64,000 bases of DNA from positions 124,001 to 188,000 of the forward strand of contig NZ_JHQL01000006.1 of NCBI RefSeq assembly GCF_000712975.1, given 5' to 3'. A program made the translations under genes and the position numbers. Source of the stretch: Vreelandella neptunia (lineage in GTDB: Bacteria > Pseudomonadota > Gammaproteobacteria > Pseudomonadales > Halomonadaceae). The notes below the pieces were generated by a model, which searched no databases, had not been told where the DNA came from, and was given only the letters and a program-made list of their open reading frames with translations. Of this stretch, positions 45,601 to 52,926 are shown piece after piece (position 1 is the stretch's first letter; every line of letters begins with the position of its first letter).

Positions 45601-48051
45601 AGATGTCGCTGAATCACGCAAGCTGCTCACGGCAGCTACTGGCAAGGAGGCAGGTGGTGCTAGCAAATCAAACGATAGTCGCTCAAAGAGTTCGTTGACC
45701 TCTTTACGGTAAGCCTTCCAATCGTCCATCCAACACCGGGCCGAGGTGTCGCCATAGGTGGCGACACTTTTTTCCGCATGCCCCAGCCAACCATCCACAA
45801 CTTCGTTATCGACGCCTAATAAGGGTAATTGCTGTGCTAGTCGGTGACGGAAAAGATTGGGGGGTAGTGGCCAGTCGAATAAGGTGGCACCTGGTAGATC
45901 AGTCGCTGGCATAGAGTGCCAATTGAGCGACTCATCAAGTAAAAAGAACAGGGGCTGTTCAGCCTTCGCCGGCAATTCTAATAGCGTGTTTATTCGCGAT
46001 GATATTACAGGATGGGTGCTCAACAAATGCTCGGCGAGACGCTGGAGGTACGAGAGGTAAGCCTCGACAAACTTAATCGCCTTATCGGCCAATGGCACCA
46101 TACGACCATTCCGCACACCGCTGCCTTCCGCTTTATCATTAATAAACACAGCAGGGAGGTCGTGATTAAAAAACCGTGTGCTTTCAAAAGGGTCTTTAAG
46201 GTACCTACTCCCCGTTGCCGCATAGAGAGCCATGACACAGTAGCTGGTCCACTGATTATGTAGACGCACCAGATCATTGCCGTTTAACGTTTCTTTGAGC
46301 TGCTGAGTCGCTTCGCTAATCGCCCTATTGAGCTGGGCTTCAAGCGGTACCAACAAGCTGCCTTGATTCGTCGATTGTAACGTTTCGGCGCCGTGGAACT
46401 GATAAGGTAAAGCAAGTCCTTGCTCAATCGCCTCGATATCCCAGCTAGCATAGCTACACGCACCAGGTAAGGCGCTATTGGGGTGAGCCGTTAACATCCT
46501 CGCGAAATGGTGATTGCCTGACGCATCAAAAACAGATTGGCCCCATACCTCAGCCAGCTTACCGCTGGTAACGCGTGGGCATGCAATGCTCATGCGTTCA
46601 TTGAACCACACCTCAATTTTTTGGGCTGGCGATACGCTCTGCCACAGTTCTGCCAGTGACGCTTGGGTGGTTAATGGCTGACTACTGATTACAAGCGTCT
46701 CTCTTACTTCGGGGATTAGCCCAATACACTGCTTTTCGTGAACAGCTGCCACATAAGCTTGTGCGGCAATATTAGGTTTCCAGGCATTACGTCGACGCGG
46801 AGACAGGCGATGCATTTGCTTGAGGTTTGATGCTAAAGACCATTCCCCATGGGTCTCGTCTCCAATGCCCATGGCAAGTACTTGGCTGAGCGAGCGGGAA
46901 AAACGTATCGCGAGCCACACTAACGCTCCGCCCAATCGCTCTCGCTGATCAGTATGCTTGAGCTGCTGAGCAATCCATTGCTCAATCAGTAAACGCTCAG
47001 GCGGCAAAAGCTTGGAACAGCTCCACGGCAGGTAATGGGACGTTTCCGCTTGTTGTTGATAAAAGCTACGCCCTGTCAGCTCTTGTTGAGCCTGCGTATC
47101 CGTTGCATCAACCGGCAGTAAGTAAATCGCCTCATCAGCCTCTTCATCTAGCCAACCATCTGGGCTTGGACATACTTCTATGAACTGTTCAGATGACTCA
47201 TCAAGGCTTATTAACTGTGTCGGCTCAGAAATGGGTGCAGATAACTCAGCATGCACAAAAGGCTGCGGAGGGAAATCGCGCTGAGTGGTGAAAGGTTTTG
47301 TATCACCACTGGCAATCTCGATGATGGCATTGATGAATGCGGTGCCACTTTTACCAAATGTATGGCTTTGCTTGTACTGCTTAGCAGCCAAAGACAACGC
47401 GTCAGTAAAACGTTCAAATGTCCAAGTATCAGGTGTCAGGTAACGTCGGGCACGGCGCAAGACATCATCAACGAGTTGCCACTGCGCTTGATAGCGGTCT
47501 GCAATCAAAAAGCGCGCTGCGGTACTGATATTTCGATCCGCTAAGCAATGCTCTTTCACTACCCGATTCGCCGCCTGCGCGACCAACCACAAGCGTAGCG
47601 CACGCCTTAACACGTATTCAGATGATTGCTCCGCCCCAGGCAGCGGGTAAGTAATTAACGTTATAAGAAACGTTTGTTCTTTAAGGCTGCCTTTATATGT
47701 TTGTTTCGTTTTTGTAGCGTCTCCTGCATGAAGAAATGCAGGATACTGACGGTTGATCAAGGAGTCTTGACGAATGGCTTTCGCCAGATCATCTAGCGAG
47801 GCAAGGGTGGGATTTTGCCGCCATCGAGTCAGAATGTCTTTTGATTCAGGATGGTGAAATTCATTAACCAGGTTGCCAATCGCGACGACCTGGTGATCCA
47901 ATCCAAGCGTCCAAAAAGCCAGTTCCAGAGCATCACTAAGATCATGCTGGGCAGCCCATTGGCATATATCGCGATAGGGGTGGCCAAAGCGCGCTATTTG
48001 CTTACCAGTGCTTATATCGTCTCTTTGGACCGCGAACGTATGCTCTACCAT
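42679..48051 (-). CDS. Giant protein with two tyrosine-recombinase domains
   Basis: Single open frame of 1790 residues. The C-terminal domain (about 1300-1530) has the full tyrosine-recombinase set: R1342 in FGLRLDEARGL, K1374 in RTLKSEASRRAVPL, H1453/R1456 in LHHARHAF, H1512 in LMGHRQPST and Y1522 in LLNYHH. A second, central domain (about 590-790) has R616 in YAATGSRYLKDP, K640 in INDKAEGSGVRNGRMVPL, R735 in NLFRHRLAQQL (Asn in place of the first His), H758 in GWLGHAEKS and Y766 in VATYGDTS. Residues 1-590, 800-1240 and 1540-1790 are unrecognised; the latter two may include DNA-binding arms. Ordinary integrases have 300-450 residues and one catalytic domain. Probably the mobility enzyme of the island. 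Its promoter lies in an AT-rich stretch just upstream of 48051. Confidence 0.85.
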   Translation of the reverse strand: MVEHTFAVQRDDISTGKQIARFGHPYRDICQWAAQHDLSDALELAFWTLGLDHQVVAIGNLVNEFHHPESKDILTRWRQNPTLASLDDLAKAIRQDSLINRQYPAFLHAGDATKTKQTYKGSLKEQTFLITLITYPLPGAEQSSEYVLRRALRLWLVAQAANRVVKEHCLADRNISTAARFLIADRYQAQWQLVDDVLRRARRYLTPDTWTFERFTDALSLAAKQYKQSHTFGKSGTAFINAIIEIASGDTKPFTTQRDFPPQPFVHAELSAPISEPTQLISLDESSEQFIEVCPSPDGWLDEEADEAIYLLPVDATDTQAQQELTGRSFYQQQAETSHYLPWSCSKLLPPERLLIEQWIAQQLKHTDQRERLGGALVWLAIRFSRSLSQVLAMGIGDETHGEWSLASNLKQMHRLSPRRRNAWKPNIAAQAYVAAVHEKQCIGLIPEVRETLVISSQPLTTQASLAELWQSVSPAQKIEVWFNERMSIACPRVTSGKLAEVWGQSVFDASGNHHFARMLTAHPNSALPGACSYASWDIEAIEQGLALPYQFHGAETLQSTNQGSLLVPLEAQLNRAISEATQQLKETLNGNDLVRLHNQWTSYCVMALYAATGSRYLKDPFESTRFFNHDLPAVFINDKAEGSGVRNGRMVPLADKAIKFVEAYLSYLQRLAEHLLSTHPVISSRINTLLELPAKAEQPLFFLLDESLNWHSMPATDLPGATLFDWPLPPNLFRHRLAQQLPLLGVDNEVVDGWLGHAEKSVATYGDTSARCWMDDWKAYRKEVNELFERLSFDLLAPPASLPVAAVSSLRDSATSSRAFGQRLREKNRRLATRNAIRAALNDIELFLKGRDMATLSADEIKQLGRQMLLQQGKTPYPSAALRFSVLTRLLERHESPHRHAFQRRYIPMLPEKTLIHEHAPAYSALMTQLTHWASTMRPYATRTHCSKRQALALGALLLCIEKRICYMRLLKDVCQGDNFRLLYHRKTYYLEYSEQLNSTSWQAPVQRHTVSYHVASLLTYGQRLTSTKALDDTWTIPKQAPPLPEALIQCCESQECITIQQILRQAAAIVDQANLLRLPGVVAGALAGRIVATSLPMQAHIRMVHGKSLIFPPSAVNTEDLELSTALPALLRANGDKHELQQQAVLLFKEVKQILDGYTKAQAKITAKSLEQLVTQRNGKVSSAIMLLVIWIAAVIRRGKGKAGKRFKPFESSSIHRYWGTLRKLFEELAYGVDLMTLGSEEVTAFYAGLIDYQENQLSDMSYFSHRLRSFHRVAASLGVEEPDWDELPVAEQGRHVRAEILSEREYLETLKQIGTTQRDSDIACLLQFVLLCAYRFGLRLDEARGLLRRDWCTSHGYSWVLVRNNRYRTLKSEASRRAVPLLFSLDAIEQRTINAVFNRHDALLGGEAATPLLGEMRKGSVEIALSASAISAAEIDALRHVSGSSSLSLHHARHAFYNIVAASLLQLSTPVATKIIQHVDHAHLRQMVMGQQHHCSRRLMMGLARLMGHRQPSTGLLNYHHLILEWADELTPVKGTNSSILKEALQPLDFKLYTPASAVPQELSLFNEPTPHLLMKALRLGALRQNVRRASEALGLSPVHAAILEGVIKDAEKNMRFKIRGKDQWVTSQEYPLGLLRIISDAAWDRLLEHAKKIDGEILTTNGALELSELACQVGRHRHLLMSEARHVAVIALTIKAFKVSPSNYVIAGKNCSDDVKRMLHSYGLKEISDTSVQLDIFEVVKGGRKMKYQQYAGLLLGKNEHNIVRSRYELAVAYIVTATYLYMNKK

Positions 48052-48649
48052 TACGACTTATTCATTCTTATATAGACAGTTACTATATATCTAAAAAACA
48101 TATAAATAATAGTGATAGCTACTAATATCTATTGATACCAAGCACTAGTAGCCAAAGTAGTCGCGCACCAGAGCTGTCACCCTGACATTTTTGATTATTC
48201 GTATGACTAGAGACGGTGTGGCCACCAGCCAAACAAATTCTGCCTTGCTAAACTTCGTGAACAGATGTTGCATGCCCAGGCAACATTTAACGTTATATGC
48301 ACGGCAGACCAGAGACTTCCTGAGTGGCGTGGTTCACAAGTGGTGGCAAAACATTTTTAGGGCATCAACTAGCGGTGCACCCAAATAGCTTTGGCCACTT
48401 TGAGGGAAACAGTTGCTTAACTCTAAGTAGGTATCGTGGGCAAAAGGCAACTATCACTGCTCACTGGTAATTGACGAGTTTGATGCCACAACCGTCCAAA
48501 GTGCACATGGGTCCAACAGGCGTTTCAGCACCCAAGCGCTAGGCAGCCTCAGAAGGTAGTCATCGGAATAGCCTATCCCATGCGAAGCCTATTTTGGGAT
48601 AGGGTTTAACACCCATAAATCAGCAGGGGCCCAGTTTCCGATAGAGAAG
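48052..48649. other. Non-coding stretch with inverted repeat
   Basis: About 600 bases. The first 80 are AT-rich with repeated TATATA-type words and probably hold the promoter of the giant recombinase gene. A 9-bp inverted repeat (CCTATCCCA at 48572-48580, TGGGATAGG at 48595-48603, 14-base loop) lies about 45 bases beyond the stop of the TIR gene and may be its transcript end. No protein-coding signal was seen between. Confidence 0.55.
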
Positions 48650-49609
48650 TTATCTTGCACGCTGAAGTGGCGCGATAACGATTTCCCAAAGCATTTCTGC
48701 TGCCCCTCCCTGAGATAGCTTCTGATGTTGACGCCCCTGGAAAGCCATTCCCATGCTCGTTAGGTAAAGGGCTTGGTCGTCTGCTTGCACCGAAAGAGCC
48801 TCGTTAAAGGAGTTACTGCTGAAAGAGTCACCACCCTGACTGTAATAGATCCCTGCTCCCATTTGCCCTCCAACATACACTGTCGCCGTCGCGACGCTCT
48901 CACCATCTTTGTAGATGGTCGCAAAAAACCGATTAGCATCAATTCGACGAAATACACCTTCGTAGCCTGGGTTCCGTGCTTGGAGCTCATTCAGAGAGTT
49001 TTCGAAAAAGCGCGCAATGTATTCAAAAGTGTCGATTTGGAAACGGTCTTTGTCCAGCTGAGTAAAGGTCTTAGCGACTCGAAGGTTGCTCGAACGCGGG
49101 CCGGCAACTACAGTCTGCTGGGTATGCATCAAAGCCCCAACATCCACGCGTTCGGCGCTTGATTGAGTGCTTCGCCACCTTTCAGCCGCTTTGCGAACCT
49201 CCTTCACGACCTGTAACAATGCTTCGTCCCTATCCGGCCAGAGAGTGACCGGCTTTCCATCCTGGGGGGTGCCAAGCAGTTTTCCAAATGGGGCGTGGTG
49301 CCAATCGCATGCTCGCAAAATCACTGGAATGACAATTGCCTCCTTAGCGTTGTGTCGCTCCATGGCACGCGCCATCTCTATGTTGTAGCAATAGTCGGAA
49401 GCAATGAAATCAGGACTCACTAACAGCAAAATTATCTCATCGCTGTTGATATGTTCATCAATGGCTGCGTCGATCTCCTGACCAGCATCAATTCTTCGAT
49501 CGTGCCAGCTGTCGATAACACCTTGACGCTTGAGCATCGCTAGCTGCTTTTCTAGCTGATCTCTCAGCACCTCGTCAGCGTGACAGTATGAGAAAAAAAC
49601 GTTTGGCAA
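48650..49609 (-). CDS. TIR-domain protein with unrecognised C-terminal domain
   Basis: 319 residues. Residues 1-140 form a bacterial TIR domain: VFFSYCHADEVLRDQLEKQL, DSWHDRRIDAGQEIDAAIDE, EIILLLVSPDFIASDYCYNI, then EMARAMERHNA. Glu 78 in the YCYNIEM stretch corresponds to the catalytic glutamate of TIR NAD-cleaving enzymes. Residues ~170-319 (IDTFEYIARFFENSLNELQA, FRRIDANRFFATIYKDGESV, GAGIYYSQGGDSFSSNSFNE) form a separate domain that I do not recognise; it may be the sensor. Such proteins commonly work in antiphage or abortive-infection systems. Confidence 0.83.
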   Translation of the reverse strand: MPNVFFSYCHADEVLRDQLEKQLAMLKRQGVIDSWHDRRIDAGQEIDAAIDEHINSDEIILLLVSPDFIASDYCYNIEMARAMERHNAKEAIVIPVILRACDWHHAPFGKLLGTPQDGKPVTLWPDRDEALLQVVKEVRKAAERWRSTQSSAERVDVGALMHTQQTVVAGPRSSNLRVAKTFTQLDKDRFQIDTFEYIARFFENSLNELQARNPGYEGVFRRIDANRFFATIYKDGESVATATVYVGGQMGAGIYYSQGGDSFSSNSFNEALSVQADDQALYLTSMGMAFQGRQHQKLSQGGAAEMLWEIVIAPLQRAR

Positions 49610-49921
49610 AATGAGTACTCCAAGCCTATAAGACCTGACTGATCTTACGACTTTTTCATCTCTTAAAGAAAAATTATATTTAGCATTTCGGCAAGAGGTT
49701 ATCCGTCCTATCTATGGCATGCACACAATTCGGCGCAAAGCAGCCAGTGATAATAAACGACCTATTTGCACTGTGAGACCCGGTTAGCGTTCATGATGGG
49801 AGCATTTGCGTTGATGCAGCAAGTGACGCATAGCACATACAATATGGTTATACCGCTCTACTTTTAAGTTGAAATTTTGTTCGAATCAGGCATATCCGAG
49901 CAGAGTGTTTATTTCATCATT
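49610..49921. other. Intergenic region between TIR and orphan genes
   Basis: 312 bases. Moderately AT-rich with no reading frame of note. It should contain the TIR gene promoter (leftward) and the 3' end of the 280-residue gene; no hairpin with T-run was identified. Confidence 0.5.
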
Positions 49922-50764
49922 TCATTTGCTGGCTGACGTCCAATTGGATGTCCTTCTACTGCGATCGCGTTCCTTCTGCCGGAAGCGCTTCACATAGTCG
50001 GCGGAGGCCATCTCGTCCACCCTTAGCTCCAGTGCGCAGTTAATCAAGGAGGCCATGGTATTGTCCGTGATCTTCAAGTCACTGGGCAGCCGCCCAAACA
50101 CCTGAGCACTGCTTTCTTCGATGGCAGCGAGGAAGGCCCTGAGAAAATCACCTTTTGACGATCTAGAGCTCTCCGTGGCCGCCTTGGTTAGCGGATCAGT
50201 AGCTTCAATATCTGCGTCGCTAGCATCCTGGGCTAGTTCGTCCATGAAGTCGCTTAGTGATGGCCAATATTTTAGGTCATATTGATAATGTAAGCGGCTA
50301 AGCTTATCCCCAATCTCCATTCCAAACAAAGGGTTGTGTTCAGAGGCTTCTTCGATTACTTCGCAGACATGATAATGGGTATTGCTGGCGAAGCCGGAAT
50401 GATTATGGAGCACGCTGCGCTCATCCAGCAGCGTCGAGAGTTCCATAGCTTTGTCCGCAATCTGCCGATTGACCTCAATGAGACGATATCGACTAGCACG
50501 GGCGGCCTTCATGTCTTCCGGTTTCCAAAATGCGGCTGTACTCAAAAGCTTGGCGAGAAATTCCTGCAGTGCATGAGGGTGATGGCCGAGCTTACGGTGC
50601 AGTTCCAGATAGGCGCTTTCCAGCTCGTGGCCTCTGTTCAACAGTCTATCAATCACTCTGTTCTCACTCGGCAAACACTGATGCTCCAAATTGTATTGTT
50701 TACCCTTTCGCAGAATGTCTTCGCAAACGGCTAGGGGAGAGGCTGGCGGCTTGAGGTGAGTCAT
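49922..50764 (-). CDS. Unrecognised 280-residue protein next to Gabija
   Basis: 280 residues, no signal peptide or membrane segment, mostly helical in composition and with a basic C-terminal tail (KRFRQKERDRSRRTSNW) that could touch nucleic acid. Family not recognised. It is transcribed divergently from gajA with 416 bases between starts and lies between the TIR gene and gajA. It could be an accessory or regulatory component of either defence module, or unrelated cargo. Confidence 0.7.
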   Translation of the reverse strand: MTHLKPPASPLAVCEDILRKGKQYNLEHQCLPSENRVIDRLLNRGHELESAYLELHRKLGHHPHALQEFLAKLLSTAAFWKPEDMKAARASRYRLIEVNRQIADKAMELSTLLDERSVLHNHSGFASNTHYHVCEVIEEASEHNPLFGMEIGDKLSRLHYQYDLKYWPSLSDFMDELAQDASDADIEATDPLTKAATESSRSSKGDFLRAFLAAIEESSAQVFGRLPSDLKITDNTMASLINCALELRVDEMASADYVKRFRQKERDRSRRTSNWTSASK

Positions 50765-51180
50765 GTGCTTATCTCCGTGAAGTTTGAAAGATAGCTTACC
50801 GGCCTTCTCTCAGGCTGTCGGTACCCGAAACCGTTTATTTCTAGTGAGCTTTAGGTACCTGTTGCCACAACCATATCTAATTTTAGTAAGCACTCTCAAG
50901 GCGTACAAAATATGGCAGGCTTGAGGCCACTGAGGCCTCCCACTAAACGCGAAGGTCTGAAACGATTTAAGGAAGGGCTAGCGGGATAAAATTTATTTAG
51001 GGAGCGAAAATAGCCCTTTTCCTCACCAGGGCTTGGGGTATCACATTGGTATAGAAGCATGCTATTGCTGGGGTAACCGCTTATGACCATTTCTGGGATG
51101 GGGCGCAGGTGATGTGTTGATTACACAGTCGTGATAACAATGGATTAATTAAAAACCGATCCACAGGGGGCGCTACATCA
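50765..51180. promoter_or_regulatory. Divergent upstream region of the Gabija operon
   Basis: 416 bases between the divergent 280-residue gene and gajA. It includes a short perfect hairpin near 50930 (GAGGCC-ACTGA-GGCCTC). The AT-rich TTAATTAAAAA stretch about 30 bases before gajA and the AT-rich stretch near 50985 are promoter candidates. No reading frame in it was judged real. Confidence 0.5.
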
Positions 51181-52926
51181 GTGTATCTAGCAAAACTGAA
51201 AATAACGAACTTCAGAAAATTGCAATCTGTTGACCTTGAGTTTCAGCCCGGGCTGAACGTCCTGGTCGGCTCTAATAACATTGGCAAGACCGCTATTGTT
51301 GATGCATTGCGCGCGCTACTTGCAGGATACGACGAGCCATACCCGCGCTTTGACAACGACGATATGCATCGACCAAAGGGCGGCGATGCGGCAGGTGACA
51401 TCCAATTTAAGTACGTCTTCCAGGATTTGGACGTAGACGACGAAGCCGACTTTCTGGCAGCACTGAAGCCGGACGAAGATGGCAGGTTTGAAGCTCACAT
51501 TAACATCCGTTATTCAGAAGCTGACAAGATTGGCAGGCTGCGAGTAAGGCGTTGGTGTGGAGACCATGAAGAGATAGGCCTGACCGCAGATATGATCGAG
51601 AACCTTCGCGGTGTCTACCTGCCACCTCTTAGAGATGCATCACAGGGTCTCAAGCCCAATCGCCATAGCAAGCTGGCTCGACTATTTCAGCTCCTAGCCG
51701 ATGATGAAGGTCGTGATGGAATTAATGAAGCACTTAAACTGCTCGATGAAGAGCTAAGGGGCCACGATCCCATTATTACCGCTCACTCGGCCATCACAAG
51801 TCGGCATGACACGATGCTAGGGTCTCAGCTAGCCCAAGTGTTGGATTTGGGATTGAGCGGAAGCGATTTTCAGAAGCTGGCATCACGCCTGTCGTTAGTG
51901 GTGGACGACTTCGAAATTGAACAGAACGGCCTTGGATTTAACAATCTGATTTACATGGCGGTGGTTCTCTGTGAGCTGGCCAGGAACGCTGACGCGAGTT
52001 ACCGAGGCCTGATCATTGAGGAGCCTGAGGCACACTTGCATCCGCAGTTGCAGGCGGTGTTGCTAGATTACCTGGAATCGATTCAAGATGGGGAGGGTGA
52101 GAAGCCCGTTCAGTTGTTTGTTTCTAGCCATTCCCCCAACTTCGCCAGCATTGCTAATCTCGACAGCCTCACCTGTCTGGTCGAAACAGCCACTGGCGTG
52201 GAGACTTTCTTCCCACGCACCATCCAATTCGAAAGGGGAAAAAGAGAAAAGCTCGAACGCTACCTTGATGTGACCCGTGCTGAGCTGTTTTTTGCCCGTC
52301 GTATCATCTTCGTTGAAGGCGCGGCCGAGTTGATGCTGGTCAATGTCCTCGCGGAAATGTGTGGCTATAACCTGCGCAAGCACGGCGTCAGCCTGATCAG
52401 TGTCGAAGGACTCAATTTTGACTCTTTTTTGCCTCTGTTTGGCGAGGAAGCCCTGAAAATTCCAGTATCCGTGATCACCGACGCGGATCCAGTAAGTGAA
52501 GCGGATGAAATCGGAGAAACGGTGGCTGTTTATCCCACGTTCGACGAGGAAATTAGGGTTTCAGACAATACCGCCAGGATGAAGAAAAACGAGGATTCCC
52601 TCGTTAAGGTTTTCTGCGGTCTCAAAACTCTCGAATATGATCTGGCGTTGGTTGACGTTAATCGCACCGCAATGCTGGCTGCACTTAGAAATATGCACCC
52701 GAGAATCGCGCAAGACCTCCAGACTAAGGTCGAAGAGGAAGAAGGCGATGCAGACAAAGCACGGACCCTATTCAGCGGCATGTTTGAGCGCAAACAAAAT
52801 AATGTGCAGAAGGGGCGCTTTGGCCAGTCACTTGCGCAAGTTATTGCCGAAGGCAACGCTTTTGTAGTGCCAGACTACATCCAGAATGCGATTTCTCATG
52901 CCTGTCAAACAGTGGAGGCCAAGTAG
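51181..52926 (+). CDS. gajA: Gabija nuclease GajA (OLD-family ATPase-Toprim)
   Basis: 581 residues, close to known GajA length (578). The ABC-type ATPase half has Walker A GSNNIGKT (30-37), the OLD-type NGLGFNNLIYMAVVL (249-263), Walker B GLIIEEPEAHLHP (276-288) and H-loop SSHSPN (315-320). The Toprim nuclease half has VEGAAE around 378-383 and VITDADP (431-437) for metal binding. In Gabija, GajA is a DNA-nicking nuclease held in check by nucleotides and released when phage infection depletes them. GTG start; the stop overlaps the gajB start by one base. Confidence 0.9.
   Translation: MYLAKLKITNFRKLQSVDLEFQPGLNVLVGSNNIGKTAIVDALRALLAGYDEPYPRFDNDDMHRPKGGDAAGDIQFKYVFQDLDVDDEADFLAALKPDEDGRFEAHINIRYSEADKIGRLRVRRWCGDHEEIGLTADMIENLRGVYLPPLRDASQGLKPNRHSKLARLFQLLADDEGRDGINEALKLLDEELRGHDPIITAHSAITSRHDTMLGSQLAQVLDLGLSGSDFQKLASRLSLVVDDFEIEQNGLGFNNLIYMAVVLCELARNADASYRGLIIEEPEAHLHPQLQAVLLDYLESIQDGEGEKPVQLFVSSHSPNFASIANLDSLTCLVETATGVETFFPRTIQFERGKREKLERYLDVTRAELFFARRIIFVEGAAELMLVNVLAEMCGYNLRKHGVSLISVEGLNFDSFLPLFGEEALKIPVSVITDADPVSEADEIGETVAVYPTFDEEIRVSDNTARMKKNEDSLVKVFCGLKTLEYDLALVDVNRTAMLAALRNMHPRIAQDLQTKVEEEEGDADKARTLFSGMFERKQNNVQKGRFGQSLAQVIAEGNAFVVPDYIQNAISHACQTVEAK

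Noticed and set aside
42679-48051. Several open frames on the + strand inside the giant recombinase gene
   Set aside because: They lie opposite a continuous 1790-codon frame that contains clear recombinase motifs over most of its length, so they are antisense shadows.
50896-51090. 64-codon minus-strand frame upstream of gajA
   Set aside because: No family resemblance, no clear ribosome-binding site, low-complexity composition; the region fits better as divergent promoter DNA.
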